Positions 19,627 through 32,100 of a DNA stretch of 64,000 bases are shown here, piece after piece. The notes beneath the pieces are model-generated. The model had not been told where the DNA came from and made no database searches. It was given only the letters and a program-made list of their open reading frames with translations. Within the stretch, counting starts at the first letter, position 1. Each line of letters opens with the position of its first letter. This DNA is from Meandrina meandrites (lineage: Eukaryota > Cnidaria > Anthozoa > Scleractinia > Meandrinidae). The stretch lies in NCBI GenBank assembly GCA_963693305.1, contig OY855915.1, positions 4,144,618-4,208,617 of the forward strand. Direction: 5' to 3'. The position numbers were made by a program, and so were the translations under genes.

Positions 19627-22600
19627 GTGAACTATACTTAAATGTTTTATTGCATATGACACATTTGAAACATTTATAGTCATTTTTACGATTTTTGCTT
19701 ATTTAGCATAAAAATATTACAGACATTACGTCAGCAAATGTAAGGTCATCATTATGTTCATACGTCAAAGATATCGCATCTTTTGCAGTTTAAGTTACGA
19801 CTTTTCTCATTGAGAAGAAACTTTGAAAATCAGTCTAGTTTTTATTAAACGTTAGTTGCAACTGAGGGAAAATTAAGTGATTTAACAACTCTGGTTGGAA
19901 TAAAATTGCGTCAGGAAATGGTTAGAAATCGTACCTTTGCAATTAAGCACATTTTTTTCTAAATGATACAAAAGATGCTTTTGTAAAAAAAAAACGTGGA
20001 TTTTGTGAGCAACTTGTAACCATTATTTTGAAAAATGCCGAGCAATTTGTGGACAGCCTTACTGAATACCGTTTGTGGGAGGCGCGGTGGCCTAATGGTT
20101 AGTGCGCTGGACTCCGGATCGGGCGGTCCGGGTTCGAGCCCTGGCCGGGGCACTGCGTTGTGTTCTTGGGCAAGATACTTTACTCTCATAGTGCCTCTCT
20201 CCACCCAGGTGTATAAATGGGTACCGGCGAATTTACTGCTGGGGGTAACCCTGCGATGGACTAGCATCCCGTCCAGGGGGGAGTAGCAATACTCCTAGTC
20301 GCTTCATGCTACTTTACTTCATGCAGACTTTACCTTTACCTTACCTAATATTTTGGAATTTTTTGTTTAATTTCAAATAGAAAGACTATTGTTGCTTGTT
20401 AAGTATAAATGTTACAAAAAATTGGTTTCTTTTGTAAATGTTTTCCAATAATCCTAATTAAAACATCATAACGGTAGATCTCTTTATCATATGCATGTGT
20501 CTACAGATAGGCAAGTCTATAGGACAAATCTTTAGGAATGCCCTCTCCTTTCATCCTTGAAAAAAAACTAGAAGGAAATAAAAATAGTTCCGAAAGATAA
20601 GAGTATCGCGACTTAGTTTGTATTACAGGTTTGTATTTGTGCAAGTTACTTGGTAAATGACTGACTGAGGTTTCCCTCGTCTTATTAATTTTCAGATGTT
20701 GTTCGTGTTGGTGGCCGCAGCAGAAATAACAAACTCGATGCCTTCTCTTTGAAGTATCTTCAGAAAACAATGCGTCGAAACAGAGAGGTTCCAGAACAAA
20801 TTTACAGAGCCAGAATGCAAATTGAGATGGAAACTGGAAGGCAAAGAAGACTTTTCGAAAGATCTTCCAAGCTGCTAAGAACCTTGAGAACCAGCATAGT
20901 GTCCATGAAAGTATTTGGTCACCAAGATTATATGTTGAGAGCACATTACACACAACTCTTGGAGAACGCTTGGCAAGGATCGATTGATGAAGTTCTTCTT
21001 GCTTGGCTTAAAGTTCAAAAGAACAGAGGACAGGAAGACGAACAACATATCGATGACCTAGATGACGACTTCGAGGATTTTTCTGCTCCTGGGTTTACTT
21101 TTGACAACAGCCCTTTCGAAGACAAAGACCTTGACGGCCATTCATTTGAAGTAGAAGCTCTCTCAGTCAAGGACGCTGACGATCCTCAGTATGTGAGAAG
21201 AAACCTTACAAGTGAAGAAGTTATGATGGAAGATGATGAGATGTTCGTTGATGATATTTACAGTTTGGAAACAGAAGATCGTTGGAAACTCTACAAACTA
21301 TGGCGGCAAAGGGTGAAAGACTACCACCAGGGGCTTTTCCAAAAGCGACAGGGCGAGTATGAACGGGCATCAGAACGGGAACAGGAGATAATCAGAATGG
21401 AGGAGTGCGATGTTCTTCGCAAGGCACGTGTCATTGGCATGACAACCACGTGTGCCGCCAGATACCGCCACGTTCTCCAGCAAATCCGCCCCAGGATAGT
21501 TTTGGTCGAGGAAGCTGCTGAAGTATTGGAGGCTCACATCATTACATCATTGACGAACGGATGTGAGCATTTAATTTTGATCGGAGATCACCAACAACTA
21601 AAGCCCTCCCCTGCAGTCTATGAGTTGGGCAAGAAATACAAACTAGATGTGTCGCTGTTCGAGAGAATGGTGAATGTTGGAATTCAGTGTGAGCGGCTCT
21701 CTGTACAACATCGCATGAGACCTGAAATCGCCGCCTTGATGAAGCACATCTATGACGATCTGCAGAACCACGAGTACGTGGAGAATTATGAAGACATCAA
21801 AGGAGTGAAGAAAAACATGTTCTTCATCAGCCACAAGCGTTTGGAGAAATCCTGCGATCAGTCGCACAGCCATGTCAATGAGCACGAGGCTAGGTTTCTA
21901 GTGGCACTGTGTCGTTATTTAATTCAGCAAGGTTACAAGCCTGATCAAATAACACTTCTGACAACCTACAAGGGGCAGATGTTCGCCATAAGAGACTGCG
22001 TCCGAGAGGAAGATGATCAAGCAGTCAGGAGTGTCCGATTTTCAACAGTTGACAACTTTCAAGGTGAAGAAAACGACATCATTCTCCTATCGCTCGTGCG
22101 CAGCAACAAAACCGAGAAAGTGGGTTTCATCAAGATTGTGAACCGTGCATGTGTGGCGCTGTCTCGTGCCAAGAAGGGTTTCTACTGCATTGGAAACTTC
22201 GACCTTTTTTCTAAACACAGTGACATCTGGAGCAAAATTGTAGCAGATCTAAAAGCGAGTGATAGCATCGGAAACGCATTGCCCATAATTTGTCAAATTC
22301 ACCCCGATGAAGTCAGCCGAGTTAAAATGGCCGAAGACTTCAAACTTAAAGCTCCTGATGGCGGATGTCAGCAGCCATGTAAGGTGCGCCTGGACTGCGG
22401 TCATGCGTGCAAACAGTTATGCCATCCTTATGACACCAAGCACATGGTATACAAGTGCGTACAGCCATGCAGCAAGAAAATCATGGGCTGTGACCACGAC
22501 TGCCCAAACCTTTGCTGGCAAGAGTGTGAGCGACATTGTGGAATACTTGTCACCAAAGAGGTACCAGCCTGTGGCCATACAGTACAGGTGAAATGTGACA

Positions 22601-25600
22601 CCAGTGTGCGGATGTTGAAATGCAAAGAAAGGTGCGAAAAAGCACTCCCCTGTGGCCACCAGTGTCAGGGCTACTGTGGAGCCCCATGCACCAAAAAATG
22701 CCAAGAGCTCGTTAAGAGAACTGATTGGCCATGCGGACACGAAGCAACAATCGCCTGCTCAGCCACTCCAGCAGATTGTAAAGTTCCTTGTCAGGACATG
22801 TTGGAATGTGGTCACAAGTGCTCCGGTAACTGTGGAGAGTGTCGCATGGGTAGACTTCACAAACGCTGCAAACTGCGGTGTGGTCGTCCCCTGATTTGCT
22901 CACATGTCTGCAGAGAGTCCTGCGGAATGCAATGTCGACCATGCATCAGGAAGTGTGAAAACCGTTGCGTGCACAGCCGTTGCCCAAAACGTTGTGGGAA
23001 TCCGTGCGTGCCTTGCCGAGAGATGTGCTCCTGGGAGTGTCCCCATTACAAGTGCAGTAAGCAATGTGGTGGGATGTGTGACAGGCCGACGTGTGATGTA
23101 CCCTGCAACGAAACTCTGCCATGCCAGCACCAATGCCGAGGATTGATGTGCGAAGAGGAGTGCATTTGTGCTGAGTGTATGACAAATGATGGTCACGACC
23201 CAATTACAGAAATCTTTTTTGGTACAGAGCAAGATGAAGACGCCCGGTTTATCAAGCTTCCAGACTGTCAGCATATCTTCGAAAAGAAGGGCATGGACAG
23301 GTACGGATAACTTCGAAACGAAGCGAGTGAATATTCGTAAAAAAAAATCGATGTCATACCTCTCATCCGCATTTCAATCTAGCATACACTGTTAATCTTT
23401 CAATTAGTCGTACCATAAAGGTGCTAACACAGGGAGCGACATGTTTCTGGGACATGTAGCAGGGGCAAAATCACAGCCAGTGCGACGCGCATGCTACTTG
23501 CCCTGCTACTTGTCGTTGCGACGTGTCCCTGAAAACATGCCCTTCCTGGGACCGTTTTGGATTAAGTCCAAAAAGGTGAAAAACAAAACCAAATACCTTT
23601 TGAATGTGGAGGTCTACTTAACACAAAATTATAACTGCTTCGCTTGGTCGTTGCCAGATCCTTGTTTAGAAATGTACGCAACAGTGCCGTAGCAGGGTCA
23701 AATAAATTATGGGCACATCATGAGTGCCGGAGGTGCGGACTTCTAGGGAGGCCCGGGGGCATGCTCCCCCGGGTGATTTTCAAATCTGGGGTCTCTTTTT
23801 TCTTTTCTTTTTTTTTGGGGGGGGGGGGTGGGTGGGGGCGGACCCCCCGGCCCCTCCCCATGCTACGGCACTGCGCAACAGATGTTACCTGAAGTGTAAC
23901 TAAAATACACTGATTGCAAAGCTGGCACTATGTAGCCGAGCTAGTCTTTCTCGAGTCCAGGTCTATAACGAGAGAAAGTGACCTACATAGATGCCTAAAT
24001 GATCCAAAGTGATTCTTGCAAAGTCTTTGAAGAATGCAGTGTGTATTGAACAGCTGAGGACCCTTGGCAAGAAAGCTAAGTAGAGATTCGTTTGGCTCGT
24101 AGGCCAATCTCTCTTTCTAATGAACCTTCACCAAGAAGGACTGCGGGACAAGCCCAGCAAATCGCTACGAAACACTGAGCCTATTTCTACCGGATTTCTA
24201 CCAAAAGTTAATTACGGTAAATAAAGGTAATACTCCTTAATTCCTGTGATTTCTTCTTCTTCTTTAATCTTTAGGTACATGGGCATTTCAAATGGCGAGG
24301 CGGATGTCACAGATGAAGGTGACGCCGAAGGCAGTCACGCAGATATGTCTGGTGACAGCCGAGGAGAGGAGATTCAACTGAAAGCTTGTCCGCGTTGTAA
24401 GACTGCCATCCGCAGGAGCCTGCGATACGGTAACGTCATTAAAAAGCAGCTACACGACATTGAGAAAGTCAAGGCAAAATTGTTAGGAAACGGAAATGAG
24501 CTGGGGAAAAAGGAAAGTCGTCTCTACAGTCGCGCTTCTAAGCTTGCTTTCATGCATGCAAATGTTTTCACGGAGTGGGAGAAAGTAAAAAACAGCATCC
24601 TGAAAGTGAAGTCGGAATGGATTGCCGCCGTCCTTGAAAACAGATTGACACTCCTGGAACGTTTTTGCGACATGAGGAAGAAAATGAGAAGAATTTGGAA
24701 TGAACTGTCTCCGGAGATCTGCACAAAGAATAACTTGCAACGTGAGTTTATTACCTAGTTAAAGGACGAGCAGGTTACCCCCCCCCCCCCCTCCTCTGGG
24801 AAGCCGGCCTCCCCCCTGCGGACAGGCTCGTGTCCGCCCCATGTCAGTCTTAAATCGCAATGGATATAGGGCATTTACGCGGAGCCAGTGTTTCGCCTGG
24901 GGGAGGGAAGGGAAGGGAGATACAGTTCTTCTTAAGGCAGTACTAGATAACCGTTTTCTCCAAATATGGCTTCACTTTTTCATTAGCTTCTTTAAAGGCC
25001 AAGAATTTTGGACGCTTTCTTTTGAAACAACAATTTTTCGGACCAGTATTGCATTCTGAACGCGAAAATTCAGGCATAATACTGGATGTTGTAATTGCCA
25101 GATTCGAAATTGTATTGCGGTTATTTAACTTGCACCAAATAGAACAATGCACTGTTCTATTCCGCAATCATTGCATCTTCATCAGGTCCTGTAAAATGTT
25201 GGAACCCTTAATATAGTTTGACTTGGGTTGTGGCCAAAATCAAACGCCTCCACAATTTTGAGTGTTACTGTGTAGTCTCACCGAGAACCTTTCACGTGCA
25301 TTCTTCGTCTCCAGAATTTCATTTGAATGTCGCTGAACACGTGAAAGTTCATGTGTGGGAAACTTCAGCCATGCAGCAGTTAACACTCTTTTGCTAAGAA
25401 AATTATGCCAACCAGAGTTATTGATTGTTTAACATTTTAACAGGCCAACAATTTGACGGTGAACTGGATTACCTTAAGAAGCGTTTTATGTCTGGGGGAG
25501 TAACACCGACAGAACTACAAGCCATCAACACAGAATTCTCCAGACTCAATCTTCTACTCGAGCTGTGTTTGCTGAGTCACGACATCAAAAGCCTGGCACT

Positions 25601-27153
25601 AGAGTTAGACGAACCTTCTCGCCAGATGATGACTGCAGTAGAGGAGAAACTGTCCAGCGGTAAACGAATAGAGGACGACAAGTTGGATGAAATGATGAGC
25701 AACCTGAAGTCTATCAGGTGAATTTTTGTTCGTTATTGCGCTTCCGTAAAATTAAGTAAAACTACAATACAAACAAGAAGATTGTCTTTTTTTTTTAATA
25801 ATTTATACTCCTCACGTATACTCACGTTCTGCGGTGCTTTACGTACGCGCCAGCTACATGTATTTGCTTCAAAATTTGATTGGTTCACTGGATTGTCTGT
25901 GTCTTTTACGATTGGCTAGAGTAATCTAATTTCCTTAATTACCTTATGCTGGCTACATGTATTTACTTTGAGTTTTGATTGGTTCACTGGATTGTCTGTG
26001 TCCTTTGTTATTGGCCAGAGTGATTACTATGGATTTGGTTTTACAACACTCAAATGAAAATGCGACATTAAAATTCTTATCAGTGACATCCATACAGAAA
26101 AGAAATACATGCATATGAAATTACACGATACTTAAATAGCGACAGGCAGATCAGCCTGAGTGGTATCTAAACGTAACTAGATAATTATTATGTGTTGTGC
26201 TATTTGTAAAAACATAGTTAACAAAGAAACAAACCGAGAAAATTCGTTGATCCTTTGGGAAACAGTAGTGCTACACGATATATTTTTTGGTTAGGAGAGA
26301 GATTTAGCTAACTGACGTTACCCTGGGAAAGGGAGGAGAGGGGGGGGGGAGGGTGGGAAGGGGGGTATAAAGTTGGATCGTAGTTTTCTTCGGAGACTAA
26401 TCATTAAAGGGGCACTGTCACCAATTTTTTGGATAACTTTGAAAAGCCAAAAGACATTCTAATCACAGGAGACCCAAAAATACTGGTTCAGCTTCGCTTA
26501 AGACTACCCAACCAGTTCTCTGAGACTTTAATTAAGTGTGTTTGGCTGCAGATTTCCAGGATGCAAATGGCTGCAACTTGAAAACATCAGGCTGATTTCT
26601 TATTTTTCAAGTTTTCCTTTGTTTCATGGGAAAATCGCCCGTAACTGACTATGGTTTGTTCTTCCTCTGAGAAAATCAATAGATTACCTTCTCTTGACTT
26701 TCTGGGAGTATTTTGTGTGTGTGAAAAAGCATTTCATTTCATCTTTAGCACATTTTCACCCGAAAACTGAAAATCTTCGTGACAGTGCCCCTTTCAAACA
26801 GAAGGATCTACTGACGGTTGCTTTGCATTCAAATCTCTGTGTTCCATTTCAGACAAGCGCACCCCGCACTCTCTCAATTGACTGAAGAAGAGAAGAAAGT
26901 GATTGTGGAAGCGATAGGTCTGTCAAAAGGTCATTGGTTCAAGTGTCCCAAGGGACATATCTACGCCATTGGTGAGTGCGGCGGCGCCATGCAGAGAGGC
27001 ACGTGTCCTGAATGCGGGGCTGTGATTGGTGGAGCGAGTCACCGACTGGAAGAGGGAAACGAGCTGGCTCCTGAGATGGACGGTGCGAGACATGCGGCTT
27101 GGTCTGAACAAACAAATTTACAAAATTATGAAAATTTACACCATGACGTATAA
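17763..27153 (+). CDS. ZNFX1: ZNFX1-like RNA helicase, copy B (complete)
   Basis: Five coding exons: 17763-19626, 20696-23300, 24275-24741, 25444-25717, 26853-27153. They join in frame to 1836 residues; vertebrate ZNFX1 is about 1900. Order: basic N-terminus; ZNFX1 helical region (about 50-250); SF1 helicase with GPPGTGKT (566-573), TNHALDQFL (605-613), VEEAAE (892-897), GDHQQL (918-923), QHRMRPE (959-965), VDNFQGEE (1073-1080) and ALSRAKKG (from 1109); NFX1 Cys-rich fingers (about 1183-1460); CPRCKT segment; helical region; RZ finger with C1768, H1772, C1788, C1791. All ATPase motifs are intact, so it should be an active RNA helicase. The start is the ATG at 17763, immediately preceded by an in-frame TAG (or by a splice acceptor). 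Family roles are antiviral RNA sensing and small-RNA inheritance; the role here is inferred. Confidence 0.95.
20075..20346 (+). mobile_element. tRNA-derived SINE in intron 1 of copy B
   Basis: The head has RNA polymerase III boxes: A (TGGCCTAATGG, 20088-20098) and B (GGTTCGAGCC, 20131-20140). The body contains TTCTTGGGCAAGATACTTTA and CACCCAGGTGTATAAATGGG, which is widespread in marine invertebrate SINEs. The tail is CTTTACCTTTACCTTACC. The copy in C intron 1 (39061-39369) has about 50 more bases near the 3' end; D lacks it. Confidence 0.85.
20696..23300 (+). CDS. ZNFX1: Copy B exon 2
   Basis: Acceptor TTAATTTTCAG before 20696. The first bases complete Asp622, giving DVVRVGGRSRNNKLD, which continues the helicase. 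It carries an acidic insert (about 695-800), motifs II to VI and all the NFX1 fingers. Donor GACAG|GTACGG; without splicing the frame stops at 23308-23310. An ORF caller starting at TTG 20749 would miss the first 17 codons. Confidence 0.95.
23430..23548. mobile_element. MITE in intron 2 of copy B (shortened)
   Basis: The same family and position as 636-803, with an internal deletion and several substitutions in the termini. Confidence 0.65.
23682..23873. mobile_element. 192-bp DNA transposon found only in copy B intron 2
   Basis: Termini CAGTGCCGTAGC and GCTACGGCACTG are perfect complements. CGCAA flanks at 23677-23681 and 23874-23878 look like a 5-bp target duplication. The interior has GGCCCGGGGGCATGCTCC and a G-run. 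Introns of A (about 945) and C (about 42520) have the empty site. CAGTG-type ends fit a non-autonomous hAT or related element; the short duplication makes the class uncertain. Confidence 0.7.
24275..24741 (+). CDS. ZNFX1: Copy B exon 3
   Basis: Acceptor AATCTTTAG before 24275, donor C|GTGAGT after 24741. It encodes residues 1490-1646: acidic linker, CPRCKTAIRRSLRYG and the start of the helical region. Confidence 0.94.
25444..25717 (+). CDS. ZNFX1: Copy B exon 4
   Basis: Acceptor TTTTAACAG, donor ATCAG|GTGAAT. It encodes residues 1646-1737, a predicted all-helical stretch with no zinc ligands. Confidence 0.94.
26408..26792. mobile_element. TTAA-flanked MITE in intron 4 of copy B
   Basis: Orthologous to 4566-4916. 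Left TTAA at 26404-26407; the right site has decayed to TTCA (26793-26796). It is longer than in A because of an internal stretch at about 26477-26520. Confidence 0.7.
26853..27153 (+). CDS. ZNFX1: Copy B exon 5, RZ-type zinc finger and stop
   Basis: Acceptor CATTTCAG. It encodes residues 1737-1836 with the RZ finger: C1768-x3-H1772-x15-C1788-x2-C1791, the spacing shared with the RZ finger of RNF213. Stop TAA 27151-27153. No AATAAA lies close downstream; an ATTAAA is at 27422-27427. Confidence 0.94.
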
Positions 27154-27764
27154 GTTAGAGGAATTACCTTCAAGAGAAGAAAACATTTTTACCCTTTGCC
27201 GAGCTGGAAGACAAAGTATCAAACCGTTTTTCGCCGGACAAAATGAAGGTTTTGCGTGCGGTACGCAAGATAAGTTTTAAATTAGCGGCATTTTAACACA
27301 GCATAATTAACACATAATTTTAACCATAATTTGCTCAACTTGTTGATCTGAACTGAACACGATTGAGTAGCAGTGAGGGATATAAATACAAATCTATTTT
27401 TTCTTAATGGAAAAAAATAATGATTAAAAAAATAGGATACAGCTAAGCAGAAGAAAAATAATAGAAAAAAATACCAAAAAAATTAAGTTGTAGTAAAACA
27501 TCTTACATTGGGATATCCAGGTTTGACTAGGACAGAATTATCGCTGTGCTGTGTTCTTGTGTAGGGCATAGTGCTTTTTTCACCCAGGAGTATAAATGCT
27601 GGGGGTCTGGGGGTAACCATTAGATTTTGATTTCAGCTTGATGATTCTGTGATACGAAAAGACGCATGCTGCTTTCGTATGCTATGCAATTATACTCGAA
27701 TATTGTTTCTGCATTATGTAGGACATTATTGAATTTCAGTCGAGGTTTCACCAATTTTGTCCCG
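27154..27764. other. Spacer after copy B with a worn SINE piece
   Basis: AT-rich. 27530-27618 resembles the body of the intron-1 SINE (GTGTTCTTGTG..., CACCCAGGAGTATAAATGCTG) without its promoter head. 27660-27755 matches part of the 6500-6600 region. No gene seen. Confidence 0.5.
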
Positions 27765-27947
27765 AGAGCCCGCTTTTCCTTTGGTCAGCACCAAGAACGC
27801 GGGCTCTCGCTAAGTCCGTTGATCCCCGGCCCTTTATACTCAAATCTGATTGGCTGAAAATTGAAAAAGAGCACTCTGTGCATGCTCAAAAATCGGACCT
27901 GACCAGAGTTCGCGTTCTTGGTGCTGACCAAAAGAAAAGCGGGCTCT
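27765..27947. mobile_element. MITE, about 183 bp
   Basis: Long inverted ends: AGAGCCCGCTTTTCCTTTGG at the left and the complement of the same sequence at the right (27910-27947), continuing through TCAGCACCAAGAACGCG. Found only in the B-C spacer. Confidence 0.75.
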
Positions 27948-28139
27948 AGATCATTTAACACCGCGCCTCATTTTGGAGGCAAAATGCAATGTGGAAATGG
28001 TCGAGTTGATACTCTGTAAGGTTCCTATGTGTTAATTTCGACATATGAGATGATTTATGATGATCAATTCAATAAAGGAATCATGATTATTTCGCCCTTA
28101 ATGTGCTTAAATGACATTTTCATTTCATTAAAACAATAG
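27948..28139. other. Spacer
   Basis: Resembles 7750-7900, the flank of the hairpin satellite. Nothing coding. Confidence 0.4.
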
Positions 28140-28960
28140 GTTCCAACTTACAAAATTGGCCATCTTAGTCCTTACTTCGTGACTCATCAACCACATTCTA
28201 TTGTTTCAATATTCATGTTTGAATAACTCTCACAAAAGGGGATTTTCAGGATAACAGTTTGCGCGATAGAAAGAGCTCGATCACGTGTTTATTGTGTGCA
28301 AGTGTCAAGTGTCAAGTTCACACCTATTTTAGATCGGCTAATAATTTTAGTATTAGAACAATAGATGTCCACCTCGAAAATGGTCCGTTTTTTCATGGTG
28401 AGCTTATTGTTTTATTATTGAAATATTCAAATGCCGATATTAGCCGATCGAACATAGGTGTGAATTTGTCACTTGCACACAGCAGACACATGGTCACGCC
28501 CTTTCTATAATAAGTTGAAAAATCCCCTTCTTAGCGGAAATATCAAGCCATAAATATTTGGACAATAGGAATTGGATAATGAGCTAGTGAGTAACGACCT
28601 TAACTGATTATTTAACAAGTGGACCTATATTGTGTTCATTCGATGCGTGTATCAGCCGATTTAAACAAGGTGTGACTTTGACACTTACACTCAATAGACA
28701 GGAAGTCACACCCATTGGTGTGCGTTAGTGTCAAAGTCACACCTTGTTTACATCGGCTGATATTTGCACCTAAAAAATTAGCAAGCTTGGTCCATACTGC
28801 GTGGCTCATTAACCAACCTCTATTGTTTCAATATTCGTGCTTGAATAACTCTCGCAAAAGGGGGGTTAACCGGGCAATTGTGACCGCGATAAAAAGGGTG
28901 TGATCACGGCTTTATTGTGTGAAAGTGTCAAGTTTTCCATTGAAAGGGTGTCATTTTGAG
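28140..28960. repeat. Hairpin satellite, about 1.3 monomers (B-C spacer)
   Basis: Core copies in alternating orientation near 28330, 28435, 28650 and 28745. A tight inverted pair at about 28645-28770 shows the hairpin structure clearly. Related to 7960-9030 and 48270-52480. Confidence 0.75.
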
Positions 28961-29149
28961 GTTTGTAATTTAAAAATATTTTTTTCAATTTTTTAATTTT
29001 AAATAGGGTCATAGGGTTTACGAACCTTTGCGGCACACATCTATCCTAAATTTAGAATAGTACTCGCGCACTGTGCCCAGGTACCAAGTGTTAACGGAGC
29101 CTAAGGTGTGACAATTTTTGTTTCCTTCATAAATGACGTCTTTTTACCT
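28961..29149. other. Unique AT-rich spacer
   Basis: This takes the place of the TTAGGG/G-run cassette found at 9035-9150 and 52483-52590. Nothing recognised. Confidence 0.4.
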
Positions 29150-32100
29150 TACAGTTAATTTACAACCCAAATATTAAGTTTAAATTTTTCCCTTTAAATT
29201 TCATGCTGAAAATACCTTCACGCGTATCACGATAGACTACATTTACATTCAAGCAAAACTAGGCTCTTCTCGTATCCAATCCCTTCTCGACTGAGAAATC
29301 AAATCAATTAAGACTGGGCAAGAGTCTTGGATCGGTCGTAATTCGGTGAATACGACAGCAAGCTTCCACCAAGTTGTCCTTTGCCTTTGTTTCAAAACGA
29401 GGCCTTAATACAAAGCCTTTTATATGGAAATGAATTTGGTTTGCATGAAAATGAACATATTACTAGTAAAAACTCATTTTCGTCAAGTGACATGAAAGGC
29501 GTTACTCCAGGATCTCCAGGGCTAGTTTTGATACAATTGCAAAAAACAGCTCGCCGGAAATGGCCTCATCTTCGCGTTATGGTAAATCTGTACAAAGGTG
29601 AGCATGATGGAGTACTTGACAGTGGAGGTCCTTCAATATCCCGCATGTGAGCAACAATATGGCTACCAGTGACAACAACAACTTGAGCGAGAACTGTCAG
29701 AACTATAATTGCTCCTAAATAATCATGGAAGGTATGTTGAATTGTTTTCATTAGTTTAAGTTTTGTGAAACAAAAGTCTTTTCTTCTTTCATAATCTTCT
29801 ACAGTTAATATCCTTGACCATCTTTCCTCGTGGTTCAAATCCAAGATGGTGGCCATTTTTAAGACTGAGAAGGCCCTGGTAACGAGGGTTTGGCTGTTTT
29901 GACCCAGGGTTGCTCGGTTGCTTTCGCACAAAGCCGGGAAGCATCAAATGTATCAGTTTCTGGTCACAAAATATTAATTTTCTGAGCTTCTTTCAATAAC
30001 GTGCCAGTCCGTGGTAGCAGAGGAGATTTGGGGAAATATTGACTCTTCCTCTTTCATTCTTTTCTAAGGTGGAAAAATGCTCGAGCTTAGCTAAAACAGC
30101 AATTTCAATGTTAGTAAGCTTAATTTTATTTTCTTTTGTACATAGTCAAGCAGTTGAATCAAATAGAATTAACAACGTGATTTTCAAATGATACGTGAGA
30201 AGGGAAGGCCACACACTCTCAAACTACCGGAAGTAGCAGAAAGTTTTATTTCTTGTCAACCCAGAGACTTCCTTCCTCTTGGCCATCGGTCGAGAAGCGG
30301 AAGTCTGATCAGATACCACGAAAGCTATTTCACTAATAAAATTGATCTATTGTTGGTTTACTTTGATGGGGATTTCAGCAATTCAGTTTTCTTGGAAAGA
30401 CAGGTGCATTTAACTGGAAGTCGAATTTTTTGGACTGTGTTTCTGAGAATCAAGTCTAAAAATAACAAACCAATGGCATCGCTGCATGCGTGGGTGATTG
30501 TTTAAGGAGTATAAAAAGGGCGGATTTCTGAGAACTAAGAAAAGCAAATGATATTTTTCCGAAACCGAGAATTCTGTTTTAAATGTTGCGAAGTGTGGTA
30601 CTTTTTACATGGAAGTGCGTATTGCTTGTGTAACTGTTGCTGGCTGTTAATTCGATTTCGTAGAAATGTCGTACTGGCAAATCGCCTAACGGAGTTTTAA
30701 AAAAGGTGAGTTGCACAGATTGTAATCTCTTGTGTGCTATCTGTTATGTGGCAGAAAAATTATGAATCAACTGCAAGTTGCATGCTATCAAAACACCGTC
30801 TGGTGTAATATGGTACATATATCCAGAATGCCTAGCAGCGATTCTTATTTCGCTACCAAAGAAACGACTGCAATAAGCGCAAAAAGATGTTAAATTTTTA
30901 ATTTGTTAATTTTGAGCCCTGTTCAACCCGTCGCTAACCAGCGATGCCACGGTCAGCAAAACTCAATATAATTTTGTAACAAGCCACTGGGAACATTTAT
31001 CAGCAGTTAAATCTATCATCACCTATCAAGCCACAGAAACGTTACTAACTTCCTCAGAATTTTAACCAACCTTGATCCCAGAAGAAATAGGAATAGAGGC
31101 TATCTAAAACACGGAATTCACCGTATTTTAATAACTAGTTATAAAAATATGACTTATTCATCAGAAAATGTAGACAATGTTCTTATGTTCTTACTCATGG
31201 ACCGAAACCCATGACATAAACAGAAATATTCTTAGTACAAAATCAAATCTTTTCAGCCTACAAGACTTTTGTTTCTCTTATTCTTGTTTTGCATTTTAAT
31301 TTAATTTAATTTAATAATCAAATCTTTTCAGCCTACAAGACTTTTGTTTCTCTTATTCTTGTTTTGCATTTTAATTTAATTTAATTTAATTATGGAGCGT
31401 ATTGTCTCATAGCCGCCTACAGAGACATTCTATTGGCTCGTCGTTGGAACGTGTGACAAGCCGAAAGCGCGTCTGTGTAGAAGGCTTATTGTCTCATGCA
31501 TTGTTTTACAAAACACGGAATTAAATTTCATTTTCTCGAACCTTCCACACCTTCCTGCTTTTAAACATTTGAAGTTTTTGACAGGCAAAACAAGATTTTG
31601 CTGACTGATTTTAGCGATATGCTCTCGTTTTGGATGTAGCTTGCGGGGGCGAAGTTCGACATGTTGAATGACATTTTTGGTTTTGAAAAATTTTGATAGA
31701 TCTTTATTCCATCATCCTCAGTTGCAGTTGTACTAATGGTAGCGTACATTATTTATAAGATACAAAAATACATAATTAACAAGAATGCCTGATAAACATT
31801 AAGTTTAATTTTAAGGTTGATTCGCATTAAGTTGCAGCGGAATCTAAGATAACAAAACAACCTGCAAAACAAGAATTTTAACAGCCAGGTATTTGTACGA
31901 AAAATAATAAATTAGATATATTTACAGTGAGGACACTCGAACCATGAACACATTTTTTTAGGCATTTTCTTGACGATTAACCAATGAGAGCTCTTCATAT
32001 AAACAATAGGATTAGCATCTTTTAGTCGCCGTCCAATCACAACAGTAGCAGAAAATATCACGTTAGTTTTTTTTTATGTTAGTGTCATGGCAATATTTTC

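Noticed and set aside
19450..19683. Minus-strand frames opposite the ZNFX1 exons
   Set aside because: Shadows of the + strand coding sequence, explained by its composition.
20079..20150. A tRNA gene
   Set aside because: Box A and box B are present, but the sequence runs on into a SINE body and tail, and the cloverleaf does not close convincingly.
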